Position numbers and translations under genes: made by a program
The notes under the pieces: generated by a model
Told to the model about the DNA's origin: nothing
The model's input: only the letters and a program-made list of their open reading frames with translations
Databases searched by the model: none
Part shown: positions 1 to 4,934 of the stretch, piece after piece
How the letters are laid out: each line of letters opens with the position of its first letter
How positions within the stretch are numbered: position 1 is the stretch's first letter
Assembly (NCBI GenBank): GCA_030621945.1
Contig: JAUXGS010000076.1
Coordinates: 1 to 5,524, forward strand
From: Methanosarcinales archaeon
GTDB taxonomy: Archaea > Halobacteriota > Syntropharchaeia > Alkanophagales > Methanospirareceae
DNA length: 5,524 nucleotides
Reading direction: 5' to 3'

Positions 1-1
1 A

Positions 2-592
2 CTTGCTAAGTCGTGCAATTTATACGTGGTTACCGGCGGTGGAGAACGAGCTCGTGAGTATATAAAAATAGCACGTGAGTTAGGTGCGAACGAAGCACTC
101 TGTGATTATATGGGTATCGCTCTGTCACGAATAAATGCGAAATTGCTCATTTCTGCGTTAACAAATGCGTATCCCGAGCCTTTTCTCGATTATAAAGAAG
201 TTGCAGTGGCAAAGATGAAAGGCGATGAAGAGCGGATAGCAGTTATGGGTGGAGTGAGCCCCGGATATACAACTGATGCAGTGGCTGCGATCCTCGCGGA
301 ATTCGTTAATGCAGACCTTCTCCTCGATGTGACCTCGGTAGATGGAGTTTATGATGCAGACCCGCGTATAGATCCCAGCGCCAAGAAATACGACAAGCTC
401 TCACCTACGGAACTCGTAGCTCTGACAATGAAGGGGGATCTAAAAGCAGGGTCGCGAATTGTTATAGACCCTGTTGCAGCGAAGATAATAGAACGAAGCG
501 GAATAAAGACCATCGTTATTAACGGGAGAAATCCGCGAGGTATTATAGATGCCGTTCACGGAAAGCATCGGGGTACTGAGATCTCGGAGTGA
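2..592 (+). CDS. pyrH: UMP kinase, archaeal type (5' end outside window)
   Basis: This cytoplasmic enzyme of the amino acid kinase fold makes UDP from UMP and ATP in pyrimidine nucleotide synthesis. The frame is open from base 2, so the GTG at 26 is an internal Val and about 25-30 N-terminal residues, including the first nucleotide-binding glycine loop, lie outside the window. What is visible matches the archaeal family: VVTGGGERARE near the left edge, the GYTTDAVAA motif (from about base 263), then LLLDVTSVDGVYDADP, a typical UMP kinase segment for nucleotide binding, and DPVAAKIIERSGIKT near the C-terminus. The 196 visible residues plus the missing part fit the usual length of about 225. 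It ends with TGA, 6 bp before the stop of the convergent L32e gene. The family is clear; only the start and the upstream neighbour are unknown. Confidence 0.95.
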   Translation, partial: LAKSCNLYVVTGGGERAREYIKIARELGANEALCDYMGIALSRINAKLLISALTNAYPEPFLDYKEVAVAKMKGDEERIAVMGGVSPGYTTDAVAAILAEFVNADLLLDVTSVDGVYDADPRIDPSAKKYDKLSPTELVALTMKGDLKAGSRIVIDPVAAKIIERSGIKTIVINGRNPRGIIDAVHGKHRGTEISE

Positions 593-598
593 AGTAAG

Positions 599-955
599 TT
601 ACGTTCGCACAGGATTAAGCACTCTTATACCAAGCTTTGCAGCTTCCTCCACTATATCGCCCCTTTTTCTCCTTCCAACAGTGGAAGCAATTCGAACTGC
701 CATTCCTTCATCTACCGCAACCTCCGCTTTAGCAAGATCGTTAGTGTTGAAAACAAGCACTTCTCGCACGCCAGAAGGATGCAATCCACGGTCTTCCTTC
801 TTTCTCCGATAGCCTACTTTCACTCTCGCACCTTTCGCCGCTATATTCTCCCTCATCTTGTTATCACTTCCACGAGGTCTTCGCCAGCTTTTGCTCAGCT
901 TCTTCTTTGTCCGCCATCCATATCGCTCGAATTTTATCCTTCTTCTCTTCATCAT
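599..955 (-). CDS. rpl32e: 50S ribosomal protein L32e
   Basis: This is a large-subunit ribosomal protein restricted to archaea and eukaryotes. It shows the family landmarks in order: a basic N-terminus (MMKRRRIKFERYGW), SWRRPRGSDNKMR, VGYRRKKEDRGLHPSG, EVLVFNTNDL, and ARIASTVGRRKR followed by a C-terminal LGIRVLNP. The frame stays open upstream to a GTG at 1036, but that extension is translated from a stem-loop repeat and has no family resemblance. I therefore start at the ATG-ATG pair (955 or 952), giving 117-118 residues, slightly short for a family usually near 130. No strong Shine-Dalgarno precedes it; a weak GGCGAG abuts the ATG. In many Euryarchaeota this gene lies in the spc ribosomal cluster between L6 and L19e, but here it is alone between serA and pyrH. 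It may be expressed from its own AT-rich upstream region or by readthrough from serA. Confidence 0.95.
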   Translation of the reverse strand: MMKRRRIKFERYGWRTKKKLSKSWRRPRGSDNKMRENIAAKGARVKVGYRRKKEDRGLHPSGVREVLVFNTNDLAKAEVAVDEGMAVRIASTVGRRKRGDIVEEAAKLGIRVLNPVRT

Positions 956-967
956 CTCGCCAAACCC

Positions 968-1003
968 ATCTTTTAAAAAGATCGCTTTGATAAAAAACTT
1001 ATT
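968..1003 (-). promoter_or_regulatory. AT-rich region upstream of L32e, candidate promoter
   Basis: Just upstream of the L32e start, on the minus strand, are two TATA-like stretches. One is a TTTTTTATC run (about 990-998). The other is the near-perfect palindrome ATCTTTT-T-AAAAGAT (982-968), centred about 20 bp before the first ATG. The first would give a short leader; the second would imply a leaderless start near the second ATG. The call rests on base composition and spacing only. Confidence 0.35.
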
Positions 1004-1017
1004 TTTTTCTTTTAGCA

Positions 1018-1088
1018 CTGTGGGGCTCTGCCCCACGACCCAGAAAACCCAGTAAGGGTTTAGTTTTCTTTTTGCAAAAAAGAAAAAG
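1018..1088. repeat. Block of three tandem stem-loops (dispersed-repeat-like)
   Basis: Three perfect inverted repeats stand side by side in the serA-L32e gap. The first is GTGGGGC-TCT-GCCCCAC (1020-1036), the second AAACCC-AGTAA-GGGTTT (1045-1061), and the third TTTTCTTTTT-GCA-AAAAAGAAAA (1064-1086). GC-rich hairpins of the first kind next to A/T-rich hairpins occur as dispersed intergenic repeats in many prokaryotic genomes. Only one copy is present in this window, so its repeat status is inferred. The block begins 5 nt from the serA stop codon, and its GC-rich hairpin creates a false N-terminal extension of the L32e frame. Confidence 0.65.
1064..1087 (-). terminator. Probable serA terminator (hairpin with T tracts)
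   Basis: On the minus strand, 6 nt after the serA TAA stop, the sequence reads TTTTTCTTTTTTGC and then folds back in a 10-bp stem with a 3-nt loop. Archaeal termination depends mainly on T-rich tracts in the non-template strand, and two such tracts lie here. The stem is symmetrical, so it also offers a T tract on the plus strand. Confidence 0.5.
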
Positions 1089-1093
1089 TGTGT

Positions 1094-2740
1094 TTACAGC
1101 TTCACGAGCATTACGTCAAATATGTTCTCCACGTGCTTTATCTCTTCTATACTGCCCTCACTAACCATACTGTCCACGTTAATCACCATGACCGCCTCTC
1201 CTCCGACCTTCTCCCTACCCACCTGCATCCCCGCTATGTTTATGCCTCTGTCGCCTAAGATCGTGCAAACAGGACCGATCACCCGCGGTTTATCGAGGAA
1301 GGAGCAGATAAGCATGTAGCCAGAAGGAGATGCATCCACCCTGTAGCCGTTTATCTTCACTATTCGTGGGTCGTCTTTTCCGAAGAGTGTGCCTGCAACC
1401 GTCTTCTTTTTCTCTTCGCCCTCTATCCGCGTAATCGTGGTAATACTAATCAATGAACTGAAATCTTCAATCTCTTCCGTCTTGCTTTCCGTAATTTTTA
1501 TCCCGAATTTCTTTGCTATTGCCTCGGCATTTACATAATTCACACCATCGGTGAACAATGAGAGGGAGCTCTTCAGGATTGCCCTGGTGATTATTCGCGT
1601 GTTCTTCCCTATGCCGGAGTTTGCGAATCCTAATTCTCCTTCGTAAGAGACGTTGAATTGTTCAATTCTACCTGTTTTGGGTATGAGCTGCGCAGCGAGC
1701 AGCCCAAGTTTCTCGCCCAATCCTAAATAAGGGTTTATGATGTCCATTATCTCCTCTTCGACGTAGATCATGTTCACGGTATTCCTTACCGGTTTGTTCT
1801 GTAACGCATCTATGACCTCATCTGCAATACCCAGAGCAGCAGCCTTCTGCGCTTCGGTGGTGGATGCGCCCAGATGGGGCGTAACAATCACTTCTTCCAG
1901 TTCCAGCAAATCACGTTCCTCCGGTGGCTCCTGCTCGAAGACATCCAGAGCTGCTCCTGCTACTTTTCCACTCTCTATCGCTTCTTTCAGCGCACGCTCA
2001 TCTATTATTCCACCTCGCGCGCAATTTATCACACGAACCCCATCCTTCATCAACGCGAACTCGTTTGCACCGATCAGGTGACGGGTGTCCTTTGTCAGAG
2101 GTGTATGGAGCGTGATAAAATCTGCGACCCGAAAGGTCTCATTTAAACTTGCAAGGGTAATGCCAAGCTCTTTTGCCTTCTCTACTGTTATAAAGGGGTC
2201 GTAGGCAACGACTTTCATTCCAAACCCTTTTACTCTCTTCGCAACTTCACTACCCACTCTGCCAAGGCCTATTATGCCTAATACCTTGCCATTTACTTCC
2301 ACACCCATGTGCTTTTTTCGATCCCACTTCCCGGATTTTAGCGACACATTCGCAGCCGGTATCTTCCTCGACAGGCTGAGCAGCATTGCAATGGTGTGCT
2401 CCGCCGCAGATATAGTATTTGCCTCTGGTGAGTTCACCACCAGTATCCCCTTTTCCGTCGCTGTTTCCACAGCTATATTATCCACGCCGACACCCGCCCT
2501 ACCTATCACTTTTAACCGGCCCGCACTCCCGGCTTCTATTATCTCCTTCGTCACTTTCGTGCCACTTCGTATGACAATTGCATCGTAGCCTGCAATACGC
2601 TCCTTTAAATCCTCCTTGCTTAAGTCTAATTCAATATCAACTTCTGCAAACTCCCGCAGCTTCTTTATCCCCACCTCCGAGAGACTATCTGTTACAATCA
2701 CTCTTTTCTTTTTTTCCGTTTCATTCTCCTTTGATTTCAT
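1094..2740 (-). CDS. serA: D-3-phosphoglycerate dehydrogenase, long ACT form
   Basis: This is the first enzyme of the phosphorylated serine pathway: it oxidises 3-phosphoglycerate to 3-phosphohydroxypyruvate with NAD+. The 548 residues match the long form (about 525) plus a short charged N-terminal tail. Domains in order are: the catalytic N-lobe with IRSGTKVT (57-64) and RAGVGVDNIA (81-90); the NAD-binding Rossmann domain with GLGRVG (158-163) and Asp181 for the ribose; the catalytic triad Arg242 (in NCARGG), Glu271 (in DVFEQEPPE) and His289 (in TPHLGAS); an allosteric substrate-binding domain at about 320-470; and a C-terminal ACT domain at about 475-548, with RVIGPVCTILGDRGINIAG as its core. 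The ACT domain suggests serine feedback control, though that is not guaranteed in archaea. The ATG at 2740 is chosen because GAGGGAG lies 8 nt upstream. The first 13 residues (MKSKENETEKKKR) precede the usual start of the fold. It is divergent from eno, and its 3' end faces the stem-loop block. Confidence 0.97.
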   Translation of the reverse strand: MKSKENETEKKKRVIVTDSLSEVGIKKLREFAEVDIELDLSKEDLKERIAGYDAIVIRSGTKVTKEIIEAGSAGRLKVIGRAGVGVDNIAVETATEKGILVVNSPEANTISAAEHTIAMLLSLSRKIPAANVSLKSGKWDRKKHMGVEVNGKVLGIIGLGRVGSEVAKRVKGFGMKVVAYDPFITVEKAKELGITLASLNETFRVADFITLHTPLTKDTRHLIGANEFALMKDGVRVINCARGGIIDERALKEAIESGKVAGAALDVFEQEPPEERDLLELEEVIVTPHLGASTTEAQKAAALGIADEVIDALQNKPVRNTVNMIYVEEEIMDIINPYLGLGEKLGLLAAQLIPKTGRIEQFNVSYEGELGFANSGIGKNTRIITRAILKSSLSLFTDGVNYVNAEAIAKKFGIKITESKTEEIEDFSSLISITTITRIEGEEKKKTVAGTLFGKDDPRIVKINGYRVDASPSGYMLICSFLDKPRVIGPVCTILGDRGINIAGMQVGREKVGGEAVMVINVDSMVSEGSIEEIKHVENIFDVMLVKL

Positions 2741-2748
2741 CTACCATT

Positions 2749-2755
2749 CTCCCTC
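2749..2755 (-). promoter_or_regulatory. Shine-Dalgarno site of serA
   Basis: GAGGGAG on the minus strand lies 8 nt before the ATG at 2740 and pairs partly with the archaeal 16S rRNA tail. It supports this ATG over the internal GTG (residue 14), which is preceded only by an A-rich run. Confidence 0.6.
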
Positions 2756-2794
2756 TTTACTACTTCAAAGATTATACCAGAAATATAGCGTTGC

Positions 2795-2805
2795 TAAAAT
2801 ATAAG
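2795..2805 (-). promoter_or_regulatory. Candidate TATA box of serA
   Basis: The minus strand reads CTTATATTTTA, close to the archaeal TATA consensus. It is centred about 60 bp before the serA ATG. A start of transcription about 25 bp downstream would leave a leader of roughly 35 nt that includes the Shine-Dalgarno site. A weaker alternative, CTATATTTC, lies about 15 bp nearer the gene. Confidence 0.45.
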
Positions 2806-2808
2806 TTA

Positions 2809-2848
2809 AATAATCGGTAGAAAAAGGAATAAACTACCGGCTATTATT
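2809..2848. promoter_or_regulatory. Inverted repeat between serA and eno, possible operator
   Basis: CGGTAG (2815-2820) and CTACCG (2834-2839) form a 6-bp perfect dyad across a 13-nt spacer. Outer arms AATAAT (2809-2814) and ATTATT (2843-2848) extend the symmetry with a 3-nt offset on one side. It lies just upstream of the candidate serA TATA box and about 130 bp upstream of the eno start, a position suited to a regulator binding site. No regulator is identified. Confidence 0.35.
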
Positions 2849-2877
2849 ATCGTCTATTAGGTCAGAGAACGGTTCGT

Positions 2878-2904
2878 GATACGCTGTATCGTGTGGATTT
2901 TTTT
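2878..2904 (+). promoter_or_regulatory. Small hairpin followed by T run upstream of eno
   Basis: GATAC-GCT-GTATC (2878-2890) is followed within 8 nt by a run of seven T residues. The arrangement resembles a weak terminator or attenuator on the plus strand, about 75 bp before eno. The 5-bp stem is short and could be chance. If it is real, it would matter only for a transcript starting upstream, between serA and here. Confidence 0.25.
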
Positions 2905-2948
2905 CTGATAGTGCAAAATGGCAAAAGATAAGGTAATCGGAGGAGAAG

Positions 2949-2959
2949 TATAATAAATA
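2949..2959 (+). promoter_or_regulatory. Candidate TATA-like element of eno
   Basis: TATAATAAATA preceded by a purine-rich GGAGGAGAAG stretch looks like a TATA box with a BRE-like flank. Its centre is only about 24 bp from the eno ATG, so a transcript from it would be nearly leaderless and would lack the strong Shine-Dalgarno site at 2964. The true promoter may therefore lie further upstream, where I see no better box. Confidence 0.3.
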
Positions 2960-2963
2960 GCGC

Positions 2964-2969
2964 GAGGTG
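2964..2969 (+). promoter_or_regulatory. Shine-Dalgarno site of eno
   Basis: GAGGTG lies 8 nt before the ATG at 2978 and is perfectly complementary to the archaeal 16S rRNA 3' tail. It fixes the eno start and implies a leadered transcript. Confidence 0.75.
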
Positions 2970-2977
2970 TCATATCC

Positions 2978-4261
2978 ATGACAGTAATCGAGATAAGAGA
3001 AGTAAAAAGTCGGGAAATTTTGGATTCTCGTGGGAATCCCACCGTAGAAGTGGACGTGAGTACAGAGAACGGGTTTGGTAGGGCGAGCGTGCCTTCAGGA
3101 GCATCAACCGGGAGTAAAGAGGCATGGGAGAAACGAGATAATGAGAAGATACGATATAAGGGCAAGGGAGTTCTCAAAGCGGTTGAAGCTGTGAATACCG
3201 TGATTAAAAAAGCACTCATTGGAATGAATGCTCTCGAACAAAGAGAGATAGATAAGCAGTTGATAGAACTGGATGGAACGGAAAACAAGTCGAATTTTGG
3301 TGCAAATGCTATTGTCGGAACATCAATGGCAGTGTGTAAAGCCGCTGCGGATTCGTTAAACAAACCGCTCTTTGAATATATCTGTGAGGATGTCGCGGGG
3401 ATGAAGCTCTCGCGTGAGCTTCCCGTACCGATGATGAACGTGATAAACGGCGGGCTGCATGCGGGTAGCGAACTGAGCATACAGGAGTTTCTCATCTTGC
3501 CAATGGGCTTTGGCAGATTCAGCGATAGTTTACGAGCAGGTGTTGAGACTTATCATACACTTAAAACAGTGTTAGCTGCGAAATACGGTAAGATCGCCAC
3601 GAACGTAGGTGATGAGGGTGGCTATGCACCGCCCATGCGTATGACGATTCAGGCACTCGACGCGATAACAGAAGCGATAACTGCGGCTGGCTATTCTGAG
3701 GCTGAGATACGCTTGGGCATGGATGCTGCGGCTTCGTCTTTCTTCGACTCGAAGACACAAAGGTACAGGATCGACGGCGCATGGAAAGAGGGCGCTGAAC
3801 TCATTGACTTTTATCAAGACCTCGTGGAGAGCTATCCGATAGCATTGATCGAAGACCCATTTGATGAGGAATCTTTTGAGTTATTCGCAGAACTCACCGC
3901 TAAGATACCGCAGCAGATTATCGTAGGCGATGACCTCTTTGTGACAAATGTCAAGCGGTTAGAGGAGGGGATAAAGCGCAAAGCGGCAAATGCAGTGCTG
4001 TTGAAGTTGAATCAAATCGGCAGTATTTCGGAAACGCTGGATACGATTAGTTTGGCTAATAAAAACGGGTATAAAAAGGTAGTCAGCCATCGGTCTGGAG
4101 AGACGGAAGACTCGCTTATCGCTGACTTCTCAGTGGCAATAAACGCAGAGCTAATAAAAACGGGCGCGCCTGCACGAAGTGAAAGAACAAGTAAATACAA
4201 TCAACTGTTGCGAATAGAGGAGGGAATGGGGGCGAAGGCGAGGAGCAAGAAGATTTTTTGA
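2978..4261 (+). CDS. eno: Enolase (phosphopyruvate hydratase)
   Basis: This cytoplasmic enzyme interconverts 2-phosphoglycerate and phosphoenolpyruvate in glycolysis and gluconeogenesis. At 427 residues it is of normal length and complete. The N-terminal domain has the mobile SGAST loop (40-44) after EILDSRGNPTVEV. The barrel domain carries the expected active site: Glu170 (in IQEF), Glu213 as general acid (GDEGG), metal ligands Asp249 (MDAA), Glu292 (IEDP) and the Asp pair 318-319 (GDDLFVTN), Lys343 as general base in the enolase signature LLKLNQIGSISET, and His371 in SHRSGETED. The start is set by GAGGTG 8 nt upstream. In many Euryarchaeota eno sits with rpoK and rps2 behind the L13-S9 ribosomal genes. 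Here it stands alone, divergent from serA and followed by transposon debris. No residue is missing, so it should be functional. Confidence 0.98.
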   Translation: MTVIEIREVKSREILDSRGNPTVEVDVSTENGFGRASVPSGASTGSKEAWEKRDNEKIRYKGKGVLKAVEAVNTVIKKALIGMNALEQREIDKQLIELDGTENKSNFGANAIVGTSMAVCKAAADSLNKPLFEYICEDVAGMKLSRELPVPMMNVINGGLHAGSELSIQEFLILPMGFGRFSDSLRAGVETYHTLKTVLAAKYGKIATNVGDEGGYAPPMRMTIQALDAITEAITAAGYSEAEIRLGMDAAASSFFDSKTQRYRIDGAWKEGAELIDFYQDLVESYPIALIEDPFDEESFELFAELTAKIPQQIIVGDDLFVTNVKRLEEGIKRKAANAVLLKLNQIGSISETLDTISLANKNGYKKVVSHRSGETEDSLIADFSVAINAELIKTGAPARSERTSKYNQLLRIEEGMGAKARSKKIF

Positions 4262-4280
4262 CGACAGATATTGCATCCAC

Positions 4281-4285
4281 TTTTT
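4281..4285 (+). terminator. Possible eno terminator T tract
   Basis: A TTTTT run lies 19 nt after the eno stop and could act as an archaeal T-tract terminator. It is short and lacks a clear hairpin. Confidence 0.25.
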
Positions 4286-4299
4286 AGTCTGGGTGAAAA

Positions 4300-4407
4300 A
4301 TGAGCGAGAAGGTTCCGCTAAAGGGAGGTATATACGAAACGAACTTGACTTCGGATATACCGAAGTTATCGGAAATTGGAGCCCGCTTAAGGAAGGTTTT
4401 AAATTAA
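4300..4407 (+). CDS. Possible small protein of 35 residues, function unknown
   Basis: An ATG at 4300 is preceded by GGTGA at 4292-4296 with only 3 nt spacing, so the site looks like Shine-Dalgarno but is close. The frame reads MSEKVPLKGGIYETNLTSD and continues IPKLSEIGARLRKVLN to a TAA at 4405. The product would be soluble, without a membrane segment, cysteines or any motif I recognise. It lies 38 nt after eno and ends 2 bp before the left end of the ISL3-derived element. It could therefore be a short real gene, the 5' relic of a gene disrupted there, or chance. A 19-nt hairpin sits inside it. Confidence 0.3.
   Translation: MSEKVPLKGGIYETNLTSDIPKLSEIGARLRKVLN
4348..4366. repeat. Perfect 7-bp inverted repeat
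   Basis: ACTTCGG-ATATA-CCGAAGT forms a perfect 7-bp stem with a 5-nt loop, inside the 35-codon frame between eno and the transposon remnant. No T run follows, so it is not an obvious terminator. It could be a protein-binding dyad or an RNA hairpin at the 3' end of the eno message. Confidence 0.45.
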
Positions 4408-4409
4408 AT

Positions 4410-4431
4410 GGCTCTTCTCCAACTTTGGGAT
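4410..4431 (+). repeat. Left terminal inverted repeat of the ISL3-derived element
   Basis: This 22-bp end starts GGCTCTTCTCC. It pairs with 4851-4872, with mismatches only at its positions 4, 12, 14 and 18. Confidence 0.8.
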
Positions 4432-4440
4432 GAATATGGA

Positions 4441-4451
4441 GATATAAATAC
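4441..4451 (+). promoter_or_regulatory. Candidate transposase promoter (TATA-like)
   Basis: GATATAAATAC, just inside the left inverted repeat, resembles an archaeal TATA box. It lies about 32 bp before the ATG at 4478, which fits a short leader for the former transposase gene. Confidence 0.35.
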
Positions 4452-4477
4452 AGCGAAAGCTATCTCTTTTGGCAAAA

Positions 4478-4857
4478 ATGACTCGACTAAAGCTGTCTCC
4501 AATATTCAGAAACATGTTTGATTTCCGCGGTTATAAGCTTTGCGATGCGATCGAAGATGAGCCATGGGATAACGCTGTTTTTGACCTGTACGCGTAAGAC
4601 GGGTGACTGCGATGAAACGGCTTGATAAATGGTTCGTGAATGTCAAAGAGGTAGGTCTATCGCAATTCGACACGGTCGTCAAAACCATCAGATCATACCT
4701 CTACGGGATCTCGAACTACTTCAAATATCGGCTGACTAATGCGGCGAGCGAGGCTTTCGATAACAAGATAAACATCATCAAGCGAAGAGCTTACGGATTC
4801 CACGATTTGGAATATTTCAAGCTGAAGATCCTTCAATCACGTGGGAGACAATCCTAA
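4478..4857 (+). pseudogene. ISL3-family transposase remnant (N- and C-terminal pieces)
   Basis: Two pieces in different frames remain. The first (4478-4597) starts at an ATG 68 bp inside the left repeat. It encodes 39 residues with SPIFRNMFDFRGYKLCDAIE, which resembles the N-terminus of ISL3 transposases, and stops at TAA. The second, opened at GTG 4603, encodes 84 residues: LDKWF, ISNYFKYRLTNAASEAFDNK, then IKRRAYGFHDLEYFKLKIL. That is the conserved end of the ISL3 DDE domain and probably retains the catalytic Glu (residue 50 of this piece). Its stop lies within the right inverted repeat, as is common in this family. The zinc ribbon and the two catalytic Asp residues are lost, with the deletion junction probably at about 4583-4602. 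It cannot be an active transposase. The C-terminal match is strong; the N-terminal match is weaker. Confidence 0.8.
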
Positions 4858-4872
4858 AATGGGAGAAGTGCC
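4851..4872 (-). repeat. Right terminal inverted repeat of the ISL3-derived element
   Basis: Read on the minus strand, this 22-bp end starts GGCACTTCTCCC and matches the left end at 18 of 22 positions. It contains the stop codon of the transposase C-terminal piece. Confidence 0.8.
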
Positions 4873-4934
4873 GAAAAAAATCATATTACGTAGATTAGGC
4901 GGAGTTACGGCTTAAAACAGTCATCAGCAAAACC

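Larger units (their letters stand above)
4410..4872 (+). mobile_element. Internally deleted ISL3-family insertion sequence (463 bp)
   Basis: The element is bounded by terminal inverted repeats that match at 18 of 22 positions and begin GGCTCTTCTCC on the left and GGCACTTCTCC on the right (read inward). A GGCNCTTCT-type end is typical of ISL3 elements. Between them are a short stretch resembling the transposase N-terminus and a clear ISL3 transposase C-terminus. The middle, including the zinc-binding domain and most of the catalytic core, is gone. Full ISL3 elements are usually 1.3-1.6 kb, so about 1 kb is missing. ISL3 insertion normally makes an 8-bp target duplication. The flanks (AATTAAAT and GAAAAAAA) are AT-rich but not a convincing match, so the insertion is old or one end has changed. 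With both ends intact, it could in principle be moved by a full-length transposase elsewhere. Confidence 0.8.

Noticed and set aside
956..1036. 27-residue N-terminal extension of L32e from a GTG at 1036
   Set aside because: It begins inside the GC-rich stem-loop, has no family similarity and no ribosome site. The ATG pair at 955/952 gives a protein close to the family start.
1020..1086. CRISPR-like array
   Set aside because: The three stem-loops differ in sequence and there are no repeated units with spacers.
1770..2588. Several plus-strand frames inside serA
   Set aside because: All overlap the conserved catalytic domains of SerA in antisense, and none has a motif or ribosome site of its own.
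2857..3495. Long minus-strand frame of 212 codons overlapping the eno 5' half
   Set aside because: It is antisense to clearly coding enolase sequence, with a low-complexity Ser/Phe/Ile-rich product and no recognisable motif, so it is a shadow frame.
4402..4881. 8-bp target duplication around the ISL3 remnant
   Set aside because: AATTAAAT on the left and GAAAAAAA or AAAAAAAT on the right agree only through A-richness, so no true duplication can be claimed.
4859..4915. 18-codon frame MGEVPKKIILRRLGGVTA crossing the right IS end
   Set aside because: It starts inside the inverted repeat, has no ribosome site and is too short to support. Its frame does not continue the 35-codon ORF upstream of the insertion in a way that rebuilds a gene.
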